From positions 16,549,309 through 16,613,308 of the forward strand of contig CM055107.1 in NCBI GenBank assembly GCA_029204225.1: 64,000 nucleotides of DNA. The letters run 5' to 3'. The translations under genes were made by a program, and so were the position numbers. The stretch's first letter is position 1. Each line of letters starts with the position of its first letter. Of this stretch, positions 12,304-25,328 are shown piece after piece. This DNA is from Diphasiastrum complanatum (lineage: Eukaryota > Streptophyta > Lycopodiopsida > Lycopodiales > Lycopodiaceae). The notes under the pieces are model-generated. The model saw only the letters and a program-made list of their open reading frames with translations. It searched no databases and was not told the DNA's origin.

Positions 12304-15300
12304 AGCAGAATAAATTCAATGGATTAATACACTAGATAAACAAAAACATAGTTCAGATGAAAATCTATCCACTCTGACTACAAGTGAAATAACATTTCAG
12401 AGAAAATTTTTCTCACTGAGTACACAAATTTGAAATGAAGTAACAGTATCACCCTGACAGTTAAAGAACTCTCCAGCATTGGAAGCTTGCAGCATATAAG
12501 CTTTAAAACACTGATCAGAAAGGATTGTTCGCCCCACCACAGCTCCAGACATTGTCGCCACCTCAAAACTCCTCACCACCACCACCATCCACTTTCATCC
12601 AGCGCAGCCTCTCTTGCCACCAGAATTACATACAAAAACACCCTCATCCAATACACCTTCATTCCTCCAGTTGCACACGACCCACATTTCAAATTCAAAG
12701 CTCATTGCCTGAGGCAAGTGTTTACCAATCCTCTGCACCTTTATCTCTCAAAATTGGAATGCAAATATGCAAACCCAGCTTGCAATATGCCTCTTATATA
12801 CAATTGCAAGCTGCTCCAATCTGCCATTGCACCATCTCACCATATAATACCTGATTTCTCCATTCATCCATTCAGTGGGAGAGAGAGAGAGTGTGATGGA
12901 TGAAGAGGGGATCACCATTCCTGATCCTGCATTTTGTTTAAGTCCGTCCCTTTCGGTGGCCCAAAGTGATCCGTAACTGATGATGGGTAGTGATCCCAAG
13001 GCCCCTCAAATGAAAATGTTTGTATGTGGCGTTGGATAATGTCCCTTTTCCCTTTCTATTGGGGCTCCATAAAATCCCAAACGTGGCCAATTCAGAGATT
13101 CAGATTCCTAAAAGGATAACGGTGAGTAAACAAAGGGACAACCACTACTCACTTTCAAAACTAAAGACATTCAAACATTCAAACCAAGACCCTCCAAGGT
13201 TGCCCTTACTTGGCCAATTTTGACCCTCTATCACCTAATGTACCATGTCAGCCATGTGCTTTTTGCCTCGTTCTCTAATCTCAAAAAATGAGTCTGTGTG
13301 TGTTTGTGTATGTGTCTGTGTGTTTGGGGAGGGGTCCAGAGAGGGCAGTAGCTTGAGGCGGAAGTGCCACATCAGAGCCTTTCTTTGGCGAAAATAGTTA
13401 AGAAATTTTGCAACGTGACTGTTTACACAAACCTTATCCATAAAATGTTGTGTATCTACTCAATCTTCTAAGCAAATGCTTGAATAACAAACAAGGTTAA
13501 GAGCATTGCTGCTCAAACTCTACTTGGATAGGTCATAACAATAGAGATAATACAAATTTACTGAAACTGTGCTTGGAGAGGTAGTTGGAGGATAGGATTT
13601 TAGTGTAGTTGGAACCAATTTATAAATTCTAAATTCTTTAATTTGATGTGTGAATTCCTTGACTAAGTATTTTATGTAATAGCTCTATTATGATAATTTT
13701 TAGATTTATATGACATTACTTTTCACATTGCCACTCAAAATGAAGTTTTCGCCATTTGGGTGTTAAAGTTCACATGATTTGTAGGCCCTTTGAATACACT
13801 AAAATGGGCCATGGCATGCAAAATTGGCATCATATGCAAGATTCAATAAAAGTATTGGAACAAGTAATTAGTCAAATTCATTGCCTGCGGTTGTGGTGAA
13901 AGATGCTCGGTTGGGTTGCCCACACCCCAAGCCCAACCAGGTTAAATTCCATGCCCACATATTACATTCCCTTCCCATATGTGGTTAGATACTTGGTCCA
14001 AGCCCACCCAAGTTTAATTTCATGCTCATGTGCAAGCAGATATTGTGTATCCACCATAGACCTGTTTAACATAATAATAACAATAAATTAGTCAAATCGA
14101 TATGTAAATGTTGAGGAGACATTTGTGATCAAAGTCACAAACAAGGATTTTGGTATTATTAAAGAATTGAAAAGGAGATCCGAAAGACACATTGGTGAGG
14201 CAAAATTATGGCTCGAAGAGTTCAATTATAAGGGTAAGCAAAAAATTAACTATGTTCTAAAGATGTTTGCTAAAGGGAGAATTGAGGCTATGATTGGTCA
14301 ACCAATAGGACACAGGGGCTAAATGGTGCAGGAGTTGAGTCTCTTACTTTGCTCAACCAAAACAACTCTAGAGGAAAAGGAGGTGAAAGTCTGGACATGG
14401 TGATTCAATATTATTTGAGAGTCCAACCCAATATTCATAAGCCTATTCGTAGTTCTTCTAAAATTCCTACATAAGAGCTTATAAGTCCACTATCATAACA
14501 TATTTTTCTAAATCTTATGTTCTATGTATTTTTTATGGTTCAATAGCTATTTGTAAAAAGGTTTTTGACAAATTACCAATTCGTTCTCAATAAATGTGAG
14601 CTCCCAAAAATATTTAGTTTAAATTAGCAAAGGAGTCAAAGCTATAAATATATTGAACTCTAGGTAAAATCTTCAATGAGTGTGCCCCCGATGGCTGGGC
14701 AACCTACCCTAGGGACTCCATGGGCTCACAACCATGAGCTTTTCCTTATAACGATGATAAATAATAGCATAAAGAGAGCATTTTCATAGGTGCACACTTG
14801 AACCTAGGCCCACTATACAAGTATGCATTTGGAGCTTGGTGTTGCTTCTTGTCATGGCCTTACCATGTCATTTGGACAATGTACATTTTCAACATAAAGA
14901 TGCTAATTGAATTACCTCCATTTATTCAACATAAAGTCCATTTGCCAAAACACAACAAAAAATATGATCGTTGTCATGTATATAACATATTTTTTCCCTT
15001 AAGACTAGTACAAAGCACATCACTTACAACATTTTGCATATGTTATGGACAAGTTTACAATGTTAAGCCAAGATCAACATAGGAGCCAAGCTACGAGTAT
15101 GTCAATGTACCCACTAGCAAGATCTGATTCTGCATTATCATGGTAAGAATTTCCTTCTTACCCAATCGTCCCATTGGCCTTGTCGTGTACATCATTAATA
15201 AGCAATCACTCAATCAAATAAATCGAGAATGCCAATCATTAGCCATTTTCATAGGTTTAACACGTATGTATAAGTAGTCTATTCTATATATGATTTACTA

Positions 15301-16299
15301 GTATTCTTCCATTAGTTTTCATAGTAGATCGAAACATTTTGATTAACTTGCCCTAAATTTACGCTAAATAGGTATCATGCATTGTTGCAAAAATAGAATC
15401 CATAAAATCAAATCATAGTAGATTACGGCTACAAGTACTTACTTCTTTTTTTGAGTTTTGTAATTCCTTCAACTAAATTAGCATACAAAAAACAAGCTAT
15501 TCACATAAACTATTCTGCGTGTACTAGTCGAATTCTACAATAACTCATTTGAAATGGTGGACTTACAAGCCTACATTCAAAGTTTATTCTAGAAGACTCC
15601 AAACTTATAGCAAATCCATGATTGATCATTAGTTTAATATGGTGGTTGAGTTTGACAACAACAACAACCAATTTCAAAATTATTAGCAACAATAAACATA
15701 AAATAATCATAAATTCATGATTAAGGTCATTTTCTAAAATACAAAAAAGATAAATTTTCACATCTACACTTTAGCTATAAATGATTTATGTTATAGATGG
15801 ACATCTAGCACATCACATGAGATTGTGTGTTGACAATTAAATGTTATTAATATATCTTTGCCCAACAAAAGCTCCTAGTGGAGATTGTTTGTTTGCTTTG
15901 CTACTACAAGCTACATACGCCATCAAGGTGGACCATTATTCATGATGTTAATGGCAAGAACGTGTATGTCATAGATGTTATGAAATCCCTCCTTCATATA
16001 AGATTTTGCAATCTAATCAAACCATCATGCAAGGAGGATGAGAAAAGCTTTATGTTTATCCTTATGCATGCAATGTCTTGCAAATTGCTAACATTTTTTA
16101 ATCATGTATTGATACCATACACTTCCTACCCCTATATTGGGACAATGTATCACTTATAAGGCATGGAGGGAGGAGACAGATACCGGCATCTATGGCGGCT
16201 AGGTTTTCCTAGGCATTATAGAGATAGATTGTAGGTCTGGTTTTGAGATCAAATACGAGTAGCATTCAACTATGCACTTTAACTTATGGCCCCCCTTAC
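12304..16299. other. Intergenic region, no gene supported
   Basis: Contains the presumed sigma gene promoter side, a short (GA) run near 12883, a GT-rich stretch at 13292-13326, and AT-rich DNA. Short open frames (for example 12487-12903, 14125-14322, 14798-15082) have no recognisable domain and read as chance. Confidence 0.5.
12791..12800 (-). promoter_or_regulatory. Candidate TATA box upstream of the sigma factor gene
   Basis: The reverse strand reads TATATAAGAG. A start about 30 bases downstream (~12765) would give a ~460-base leader to the ATG at 12303, containing several upstream ATGs. That leader length is a reason for caution; the region may instead hold an alternative first exon (12453-12552). 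Confidence 0.3.
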
Positions 16300-16801
16300 T
16301 CTACTTGATCAACCATGAACCAAATCATAAAGTATTGTTTGTGTCCGTACAAAACTAGCAAGCTATTGTATTTCACATGTATGGATCCAAACATAACAAG
16401 TATAGATCATTCTACACATAGAATTGCAAGCAATCACAAGTATAGTGCTAGTAGAACCCAAGAAAACCATGTATAAGCATGAAATGAGATAGATAAGAGA
16501 AAAGCTATGTCTCTCCATGAGTTACATCATTTTATAGCAGGTCCAAACCCTATTTGGCCACTTGGCTTTCCCACCAAAATGTAAACCCTACTATTTTTGG
16601 GTGTAGATCTAATGTACCCAACATTTAAATTTGAATCTACTCAAACTCGACTTCTAACTTTTCCCAAAAAAGTGTTTATTCAAATGAAATTTAGACTAAT
16701 GAACTTTGAAAAGTCAAACTCTAAGTCTAATATAAAATTGGCCTCAATTTTCCAAGTATAGAAATGTAGCAAATATGACTAAACTAGTTGAATCTTTCAC
16801 A
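16300..16801 (-). repeat. Partial LTR, copia family B (copy 1)
   Basis: On the reverse strand it starts TGTGAAAGATTCAAC at 16801 and matches the complete family B LTR at 18092-18724 until about 16300, where its distal part is missing. No internal coding sequence adjoins it, so it is a truncated or solo LTR. Confidence 0.75.
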
Positions 16802-16941
16802 TAGAGAAACCCTTGTCGAGAATAGGTGATATATAGTTGTTCAAGAGGAAGCTTCGTAGAAGAGCAAAGGCTTAGGACCTTAAGATTAGGAGTCTTTTTT
16901 TGTGATTTGATTAGGGAAGGTGTCTTAAAATAAAGAAGAGT

Positions 16942-17151
<210 letters not shown>

Positions 17152-17214
17152 TGCATCCTACTCCATGCATAAAACATTCTATTCCACATTTTTGAACTAA
17201 AAGATGTTCATGTG

Positions 17215-17250
17215 GGAGGATGCACCCCTGCCACCATGGGTGCATCCTCC
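17215..17250. repeat. Perfect 13-base inverted repeat
   Basis: GGAGGATGCACCC at 17215-17227 pairs with GGGTGCATCCTCC at 17238-17250 around a 10-base loop. It lies between the (GA)102 array and an oppositely oriented (CT)n array, so the whole interval could fold back on itself. Confidence 0.85.
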
Positions 17251-17284
17251 TACCCCATGCATAGGCACAAATGTCACACACAAA

Positions 17285-17358
<74 letters not shown>
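17285..17358. repeat. Compound (CT)n-(TA)n microsatellite
   Basis: About 30 bases of CT followed by about 40 bases of TA. Confidence 0.92.
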
Positions 17359-17362
<4 letters not shown>

Positions 17363-18091
17363 TATAGAGAGTTTATTACTATCCAATCTTGTAAACAATG
17401 TGCATACTATTATATAGTGTTTAAAAGCAAAAGTTAACATAAACTAGTTGCGAAAGCATGTTAAGATTCATGTATGCAAAACTACAGTTACATAATTAAC
17501 AATTATTACTTTCTATTATAGAATTATGATAGTACAACAATGACATAAATACCACATCGGACAAAAAAAATCATTGCATTTTGAGTTGTATCATGAAAAG
17601 TTTTGAGTAAGTTTGCGACAATTGCTCAAATCTAAATTTATTTGAATATCTCAAATTTTCTTCGCACTTGACTAAACATTATCCAATTAGATTTGTTTGA
17701 ACATAAATGGCACATGTCTAAATTTTGTCTAGATTTAAAAATGTTGGAGTCTTTTGTTTCTTTACCTTATTCAGATGACTGTGTGTTTCTACAAACTATT
17801 CAAATTTTCATGTGAAATTGTAGATTGTTCAAACAACCAAGTATTTTTGCAAACTTTTCAAATAGCTTGTTTGAGAATGAGTATGCATGTATAGTTTAAA
17901 AGAAGTCCTTAGAGGATCAAAATAAGTGAGTAGGAATAAGATTAACTCCAACATGTATCAATAAATAAATTACGCTCTCATTTCTATTGGCTTTGAGTAT
18001 CTGTGTACCTTGGAGTCAAAAATTTTGCATGGTTCTTTTGATTCGAAGGCAATGAATCACTCTTGGTGGCTTGATTTTCCTAAGGGACAAT
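17359..18091. other. Spacer, nothing recognised
   Basis: AT-rich sequence with no open frame of note and no match to other repeats that I noticed. Confidence 0.4.
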
Positions 18092-18724
18092 TGTGAAAGA
18101 TTCAACTAGTTTGATCATATTTGCTACATTTCCATATTTGGAAAATTGAGGCCAACTTTGTTTTAGACTTAGAGTTTGACTTTTCAAAGCTCATTAGTCT
18201 AAATTTCATTTTAAACACTTTTTGAAAGTGTGGGAAAGTTAGAAGTCAAGTTTGAGTAGATTCAAATTTGAATGTTGGGTACTTTGAATCTAGACCCAAA
18301 AATAGTAGGGTTTACATTTTGGTGGGAAAGCCAAGTGGCCAAATAGGGTTTGTACTTGCTATAAAAGGATGTAACTTGTGGAGATATGTATCTTATCTCT
18401 TATCTATCTCATTTCATGCTTATACATGGTTCTCTTGGGTTCTATTATCCATTGGTGCACTATACTTGTGATTGCATGCAATTCTATGTGTAGAATGATC
18501 TATATTTGTTATTTTTGGATCCACATGTGTGAAATACAGTAGCTTGCTGATTTTGTATAGATAGCAATAGTACTTTATCTTTTGATTTATGTTTGATTAG
18601 AGTTTGCATCTCATTTTGTGTGTAGATGCTGATTTTTCTACATTGGTGAGATGGTAGAGTAGCTTCTGTTGTAATCCAAGATTTTTTTGTGGATTGGATC
18701 ATTATTGATCTGAAATCCTTCACA
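18092..18724 (+). repeat. Complete LTR of copia family B (copy 2, 5' LTR)
   Basis: Starts TGTGAAAG and ends CCTTCACA, nearly inverted termini, and is followed at once by a primer-binding site. TATAAAAG at about 18360 is a plausible LTR core promoter. Related copies lie at 16300-16801, 27633-28138, 33258-33905, 36973-37095 and 57987-58554. Confidence 0.88.
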
Positions 18725-18736
18725 TGGTATCGGAGC
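18725..18736 (+). other. Primer-binding site, copia family B
   Basis: TGGTATCGGAGC directly after the LTR; one base differs from the usual initiator tRNA-Met site (TGGTATCAGAGC). Confidence 0.8.
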
Positions 18737-19542
18737 TTTTTTTTCAGGTTATGAAGGAGGAAATCATATCTATCAATGATTTGGTGAAGATATCAAGGCT
18801 AAAGCATGCTAGAGAGGATTCTACACCAAAATTGAGTTTTTTGCTTTTATAGATTGGATCTTTTGTAGATCAAAATCCTATATAGGTTCATAAACTTTAT
18901 CAATTCCGATTTCTGAACTCACATACTGAATTTGGCCAGTTTTTGGATCATTGGATCAGCCTAAGTGGTGGCTAATAGATTGCATATCAAATTTTCAGCA
19001 TTTGCATGTAGATTTGGAATAATCAACTTTTTTATGATTTTGTCAAGATCCTAATTTTGATTGGATCTAATGTTGTACTTCATTTGAGTGCGTTTCAATC
19101 TTAGGAAGTGGAAAAAGTCATTACATTGAGGATAGATCATAGGTTGATCAAGAATTCATGATTCTACATGTTGATTTGCTTGGTGTAAGTGCTAGAAGAG
19201 AATTTTTGAGATAGTTTCAAATCTTTGTGATTTCTTTTGAAAACATTTGTTGTTGTTCAAATGAGTGCTTTGTGCATTGAGACAGGTTGAAAAAGAAGAT
19301 TTATTTTAAGGATGAAAGCATTGAATGATGAGTTGGCTTTCATTGATGAAAGCATTAAGGAAGGAGAGCTTGTTCAAGTTATTCTTAATGGATTGTTGGA
19401 TGCTCATGCTAACATTGTTTAAAATATTGCTATTCAAAATACTTTGCCAAATTTGATGGATCTTCAAGGGATCTTGATCAATGAAGAATATAGGCTTCAA
19501 GCAAGAGGTGGATCTACATCGACACTTCAAGAGGAGGCTATG
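18737..19542 (+). pseudogene. Leader and gag fragment of copia family B
   Basis: The leader (GGTTATGAAGGAGGAAATC) matches the one at 54470. The part of gag from about 19307 encodes MKALNDELAFIDESIKEG and QVILNGL, nearly identical to the gag at 54853-55521, with an in-frame stop near 19420. The N-terminal half of gag is absent. Homology stops at about 19542, where sequence associated with a reverse-strand copia element begins. Confidence 0.8.
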
Positions 19543-20640
19543 TGGGACTGAAATCCACACCCTTCACAAGAAACACAAACTAATCTATGGTGTACAAAGA
19601 AGCACACCCCTCCTTACTAAGTTTAAGTTAAACTTTGGCCTTTTAATATTATTTTAATCATATGGCCCAAAGTCTAGTTTATTCCAAAATAGATTATTTA
19701 CAAGTGCTCATTGGGCCATGGGCTTACGCATGCAGGATGCCATGACCCTCGCAACTTATTGTTAATGTTGGCCTCAAGGAATCTGCCAACATTGCATTCT
19801 GACATAAACTAAACGCAATAAGAAATAGTATTGATTCAGAGAAACAAAATCAGATGCTAATGAGTGCAAGACAATAGCGGATAGAAACCGCGCACTCTAA
19901 GTTGTCTCTGAGTAACTGAGAAAAATATGATAATAAATAGCTCTGCTGATAAGTAGTAGCGCAATATCAACTCTAAAATAAATCTCCAAAAGATTGAGCT
20001 AGAATGCTCAAGAGAATTCAAGCTTGAAAGCTTGATAGAGAGCTAACTACAATACTTTCTGACTATGAATGATCTGCTTGATGAGAGTGCAGGAAGCGTC
20101 GCGTAATAACACTCAACTTCTTCACAATGCACAATGTTGATTCGTTGAACATTGAAAAGAGATGTATGAACAACTGATTTATACTAAGTAATTAGGTCGT
20201 CAAATGCGATTGCCAGCTGGTATCCAATTGCCCTAATCCTAGCCTCCCTAATGCTATTGGATGAGTGATGCATCCATCTTGCAATTCTATTGGACCCTTC
20301 AAAAGAGTATCTCAATTTTGGACCCTTTGACCAAAGCCAACACTTTGACTTGATCACTCATCAGATTACATCTAAACAAGTGTCACAAGCCTAACTAGTT
20401 CGTTCACCTCTTACACTACTTCGGCTGGTTGGTGTCCGACGGCCATCATCCAGTTCCTTCTCAGAAATTGATTGCTGATAAGCGGTGAAAATTGGCCATA
20501 AATAGTCTGTTTGCATAAATGAACTAAAATTGTTACTCTGCGGAAATGAACTAAAACTGCCATAGGTGACAATGTCACAAAAAAGTCACAATGTTGCAAA
20601 AAAACAACAATGTCAATTTTTTGCAAAAAAGATGACAGTG
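19543..20640 (-). repeat. Probable LTR or 3' region of a reverse-strand copia element
   Basis: Non-coding sequence between the broken family B gag and the copia RT fragment at 20655. Read on the reverse strand it follows the RT/RNase H fragment and ends ...GATTTCAGTCCCA at 19543, a possible CA terminus. No second copy exists in the window to prove LTR status. Confidence 0.35.
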
Positions 20641-20654
20641 TCTCAAAATTTCAT

Positions 20655-21080
20655 TTGCTTACTATGTCCTGCCCAACTTGCATCTGTATAACCACTGAGT
20701 AAATTGAGTTTGTCGTTGCCGACTGCTCCATAACAAATGCAAAAGTCCATAGCTCAAAGATATCTCATGACTCTGATAAGAGCCTTCCAATGTGTTACAC
20801 CAAGGTTAGTCATAAATTGACTGAGAGAGCTGACTGCAAAAACTATGTCTGGCCTGGTATAGATCATGGCATACATAAGAGATCCCATAATAGAATGGTA
20901 AGGATTCTCACAAAAAAAGTTGCTTCTCATGAATTGTTTGAGGACATTGGACCTTTGACAATTTGAGACTTGGTTCCATTGGTGAGAGAGCTAACTTGCA
21001 ATTAATTAGATTATATCCAAGTAACATGTTGTAGATGTACCTCTGTTGAGTAATGTAGATCACCTTCTGTTTTCTATCTC
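20655..21080 (-). pseudogene. copia RT C-terminus and start of RNase H
   Basis: Reading the reverse strand from 21080: an IYITQQRYIYNML stretch and SPMEPSLKLSK (RT thumb), then, after a frameshift, SIMGSLMYAMIYTRPDI, SSLSQFMTNLGVTHWKAL and SGYTDASWAGHSK (RNase H start). At least one stop and one frameshift. The motif set differs from families A and B, so it is another copia lineage. Confidence 0.75.
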
Positions 21081-21794
21081 TGTGGATACTGTAGGATCTT
21101 CGATCGACGTAGTAATAGCCCTCCCGCCTGTCAACAAGGGTTAGTTCACTGGATAGGCACCTAACTATGCATAGATGCTACTTTTAGTTAGTTCCCTACT
21201 TCTCATCTAACTCTACCACCACTAACACTACTCCCACTAACTCTACTTCCCTAAACTAACTTCGTCATGATTGTTGGTGAAAGGGAAGGGAAGAATAGAA
21301 GAGAAAGAAGGAGAAGAGAGAAAGAGAGAGATAGAGTTGAGGGGGAGGTTAGCGCAAAAGTCAAGATGCATGCTAATGGAGAAACCATAACTATTAAAAC
21401 AACAACATAGAATGGAAACAATTAGAAACACACAACAAAAAGCATTAGCATGAGTGCTTAGCAAATGAGGATGCTTGGCTCTCCAAATTGGTAGAGTTTT
21501 CTCCTTCTCATTAAGCATGGAATTAGAGTACAAATGGTGTCTTTTTATAAAATGGAAAAGGCCCTTGCCCCAAAATCCTATTGGCTAATGGCGTGTGAAG
21601 GGACTTGTGGACTCCTGTCAGCCAGTCTTGGTCGACCCACACTTAGAATCTGCGCGTCTAGGGATCACCAAGGAAGGCAGCTCGGTAATAGACATGAGCG
21701 ACTGGCAGCTGATCTTTGACTTTGTTAGAAGCTAGCGCCTTATTAGGATCAAAGAATATGGGGGGGGGGTTGGTGGAGGGGGGTGGGGGGTGTT
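21081..21794. other. Spacer with G-rich tract
   Basis: No coding feature recognised. The plus strand at 21759-21793 has several runs of four or more G, a candidate G-quadruplex. Confidence 0.4.
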
Positions 21795-24179
21795 TCAGAA
21801 AATTGTGCCATTTGTTTCAATCCCCATTAAATGCTCTAAGTCCCGGGCGTAAGTGGCTACCGTGCGAACTGTTGGATCAGGGCAATTGAAATATTTATTG
21901 GCAAATATGGTGAGAGCCCTTTGGGCATCTACATCCATATTCTAACCATGCTCTAAATGGATCCTTGGCCAATTGAAATTTTGAATGGTGATCTTGTCTA
22001 GAGGGGTGCCACATTCTACCCATTTGGATCGTCGTGTGCATGGCAGTAAGTGCGCGTTCACCCGTAGTTGTTGCAGACTTGTCACATAGGCCCTGATGGC
22101 CGCAAAGTCTCTTTTAAGAGCTGTTGGCGCCACTCTGGTTGTGGTTGGAGGGCGGGTAATGCTTGTAGCTCGTTTCCCTTTATTGTTTGAGGGAAAATGA
22201 TATCTGCCAGCCGCCTCTGGATGACTCATGGGGATATTTAGCTAGGAATTCGTTTATTTTCTCCTCCACGGACTTTGGTCTTTGGAAGGTCCGGCTGATA
22301 GATATGGTGTGTGAACCTCTTGATGATGAGGGCCTGTCCTTTATCTTGGCTTTGACTTGGACCTGCGTCTTGGCCTTGGTCTCGCGTGTCAGCACCCGTA
22401 TCAACTGGTCTTTGGTCTTGGCCTTCGGACCCTTGATCTTGACTTAACCCCCCTGCTACTTCCTGGCCTTGTTCCTAGCTCATGCTTGCCTGTGCAGCAT
22501 CAAAACTTGGTGGTGGTGGAATCACCACTGGGGTGGATTGGGTCTTCTTCTCCATGTACTATTGGCAAGCCTTGAGGGCTTGTTTGGTTGAGGCCAACCT
22601 CCTTTTGCTGCAGCTTGGCAATTTCTTGGTGCCCTTCTTGTTCATGTTGTTGAGCTAAAATAAGCTCTTGCTGCAGCTTTGTGAGTTCTGCTCGCAGCTG
22701 TGTGTTTCTTGTCGCCAGGTGGAATACCCAGTTGTCCAAATGCTACCACCTCCATTGTCTTCAATCAGGTTCTTAGGGGACCTGTTGTCACTTGGGGTGG
22801 TGGGATCTGCCCGATCTGGAGATGGTATGGAAATTGTCTGAACAAATGCATCATCAGGCAATGGTTGGTTGCCGAGGGCAACCTTTGGTTGCAAAACAGG
22901 TGGTGTCAGAGAAGTAGTAGTGGAAACGAGGGTGGAAACTGTTTGGCCAAATGAGAGGATGGGAGGAACAAAGGGGAACTGAGGTGTGGTGTGGAATACG
23001 GAAGACGAGGATGGAGCACAAATGGTCTGACGTGGGGGTGAAAAGTTGATGACTTGCATCCATGCCAGAGTGTCCGGAAACAACTGAGAATCAGAGGGAT
23101 TAAACTGGAGAGGAGCAACGGTGGCTACAGGAGCAATGGAGGATGCGATAATGATGGAAGAGGTAGTGGATAATGGAAGTGGTATCAACAGAGAAAACGA
23201 GAATTGAAACAAAAATAGTTGTGGATGGAACAGAAAGAGAGTAGTGACAACAAAGACAGGAGGAGGAGGTTGTACAGATGAAGAAGTGGCGGTGGTTGAT
23301 GGAGTGGTTACTGATGTGTCGGTGGTATGTCGTCTGGTAGTAGGTGGAGATGAGGAGGAAGAGGCAGCGCCACGGATTTTCTTGCTGGCCGTTGTGTCAG
23401 TAACTACGGGTTGGAAAGATGTGGATGCGACAGATGGCAGATAAAGGTTAGTGTGCTTCATGATGGAAGATAAAAGACTGGAGTGGTGGAAGCCGCGCAC
23501 TTTTGCCTCGAGAAGTGCACAGACAAAATTACACAACAAGGGACCTGCTGCGATACACTCATAGTTGTTGGGTTTGATGGAGATGGTTAGTTCGTGAATG
23601 AGGAAGGTGTACCAATCGTATGGCACAACCGTGGGGCCAAGGAATGCCAGGAAGGATTCCACTATTTGACTCAGCAGCGTGGATTGACTTCTGTCCTTGC
23701 GCACTGTTGAAACAACCAGAAAGTTGTTCAACAGATGCGTAGTTGCATGTATGACTGGTTCCGTGATAGCATCTATTAGGTAACCGTTTGTTAGATTGGA
23801 TGGGGATCTTTGGTGTAGTCTTGGCAACGAATGGTTTGATTAGGCTTTTGCCTAATGATAGGAGATGGGCTGATGGTCACTGGACATAATGCCAATGGTG
23901 ACCATCGAGTCCGCGTTAATCCTAAACCTTGTGTGTGGTACCTTGGTACAGGAAGTGGAAGAGCGACTTCGATGCATCCCAAGTGGCGTAAGTGTGAAGG
24001 GTGAGGCCCATGTCAATCTCAGAATGGAAAAGCACTGGGAAGAAACTCATTGCCTCAAGAAGTGGGCAGCAGTCTAAAGCCATGGTTGAATCAGAGTGTT
24101 AGAGGGTAAGGGACAAATCTGTGTGGTCGAGGGTATTTCACGCTAGATCACCTGCTTGGTGTCAGAGTGAAGAGGCCAT
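21795..24179 (-). pseudogene. Unrecognised long ORF linked to Ty3/gypsy element (copy 1)
   Basis: Reverse-strand coding sequence of about 2.4 kb, broken by stops and frameshifts, beginning ATGGCCTC at 24179. Its first ~170 codons align with the better copy at 59788-60294. The best open part is 22655-23827: a helical domain (YLIDAITEPVIHATTHLLNN, SFLAFLGPTVVPYDWYTFL), then a long Ser/Thr/Pro-rich linker. Next is a Gln/Glu-rich stretch likely to form a coiled coil (22500-22739), and a C-terminal part ending near FANKYFNCPDPTVRTVATY. It lies just downstream of a gypsy integrase and a ~1.1 kb non-coding block, the position expected for gag after an LTR. I do not recognise the family. Confidence 0.5.
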
Positions 24180-24249
24180 GTTAGCATTGATAGTTAAAGT
24201 GCGAAAAAGTAGGAAAAAATTGTGGAAAAGGTAAAAAGAGGTGGAAATG

Positions 24250-25320
24250 ACAAAAACTATGAATAACGAGTGTCAGATGGTAAGAGTTGTAGTTCTGAGC
24301 ACAGATCTAGGTTTAGAATGTCTAGATGATAGCTTGTATGAAGTTTGGTTGCAAACAAAGAACTTGAAAATTTCAGTGAAAATTTGAGTAGAGCTTCACC
24401 AGCAAAGGTGACAAATGATTCAAATTCAGCCCTTATAGCACAGAATTTAGAGTGCGTATCAGGTGAAATCCACTTTCCCTTGCTCAGTTCCACCCAAAAT
24501 TTGACAGGGACCTTCTGTCTACGAGAGTTCAGAAGGTGATTTGACTGCCCTGCGAAGGTTCTGCGAGGGTTCAGACTGTCTGCGAGGGTTCAACTCTCGT
24601 AGGAGGTGATCTCTCGCACAACATGTTCTTGTGGTTGGATCTTCAAGATCATACCATGTAGGCAGGCTAATTTCACTGCTCGGATTCCATTTATGCACCT
24701 TGTGAAGGTTGGTAGGATGATCTTGATGCTTTGCGGAGGTTCTGAAGATTCAGCTTCTAGGAACCCTCACACACACTCAAAAATGATGTTTTTCTAATCA
24801 GGAACTCTCGTAGAGATTTTCATGGATGCATGTGGGTCAGATCTAGTGACTGTCCAAGTTTCAAGAGCTATCTCACAGGGGATCTCCAAAAATCTTGAAA
24901 AAAGTGCTCTTTTAGAGTGTTTTTTGATGAGACCTTGAGATTCTCTAATTTTTAACTTTTGCAAACTGGAAATCTGCTTCATCCATGTTAGATTTGATTG
25001 TTGGTAGTTCTCTAGAAGTTTTGATGGATATTTGGTAATGGATCCATCAGTTTTGGGTGAATTTTGCCCTTAAATTGCCATAGTTACTGAGATCGAGGTC
25101 TCTGATCTACAAATTTCGGGGACTTATTGGCATAATCTAATGATCAGCTTTCTTCTTGATCCCATCTGGATCTAGATCCCTCTTGGATCCTGATGGATTT
25201 TCCCGATCTTGCCAGATCTGGCTGAATCTTGATGGATCTAGCTTGATTTGGTTCGATCTTCTTAGATCTAGTTGTGATGGCCTAGCATAATACTTTTCAT
25301 AACATGCCACCACCAACCTG
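24250..25320 (-). repeat. Probable gypsy LTR (copy 1)
   Basis: About 1.1 kb of non-coding DNA between the end of gypsy integrase (stop at 25329) and the unrecognised ORF at 24179. The same block, in the same order and orientation, recurs at 60300-61385 with clear similarity. Its position between pol end and gag-like start in both copies suggests an LTR, but exact TG...CA ends and a primer-binding site were not found. Confidence 0.5.
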
Positions 25321-25328
25321 GATCTAAT

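Noticed and set aside
12487-12903. 138-codon forward frame upstream of the sigma gene
   Set aside because: His/Pro/Ser-rich low-complexity text with no domain, overlapping the likely 5' region of the sigma gene on the other strand.
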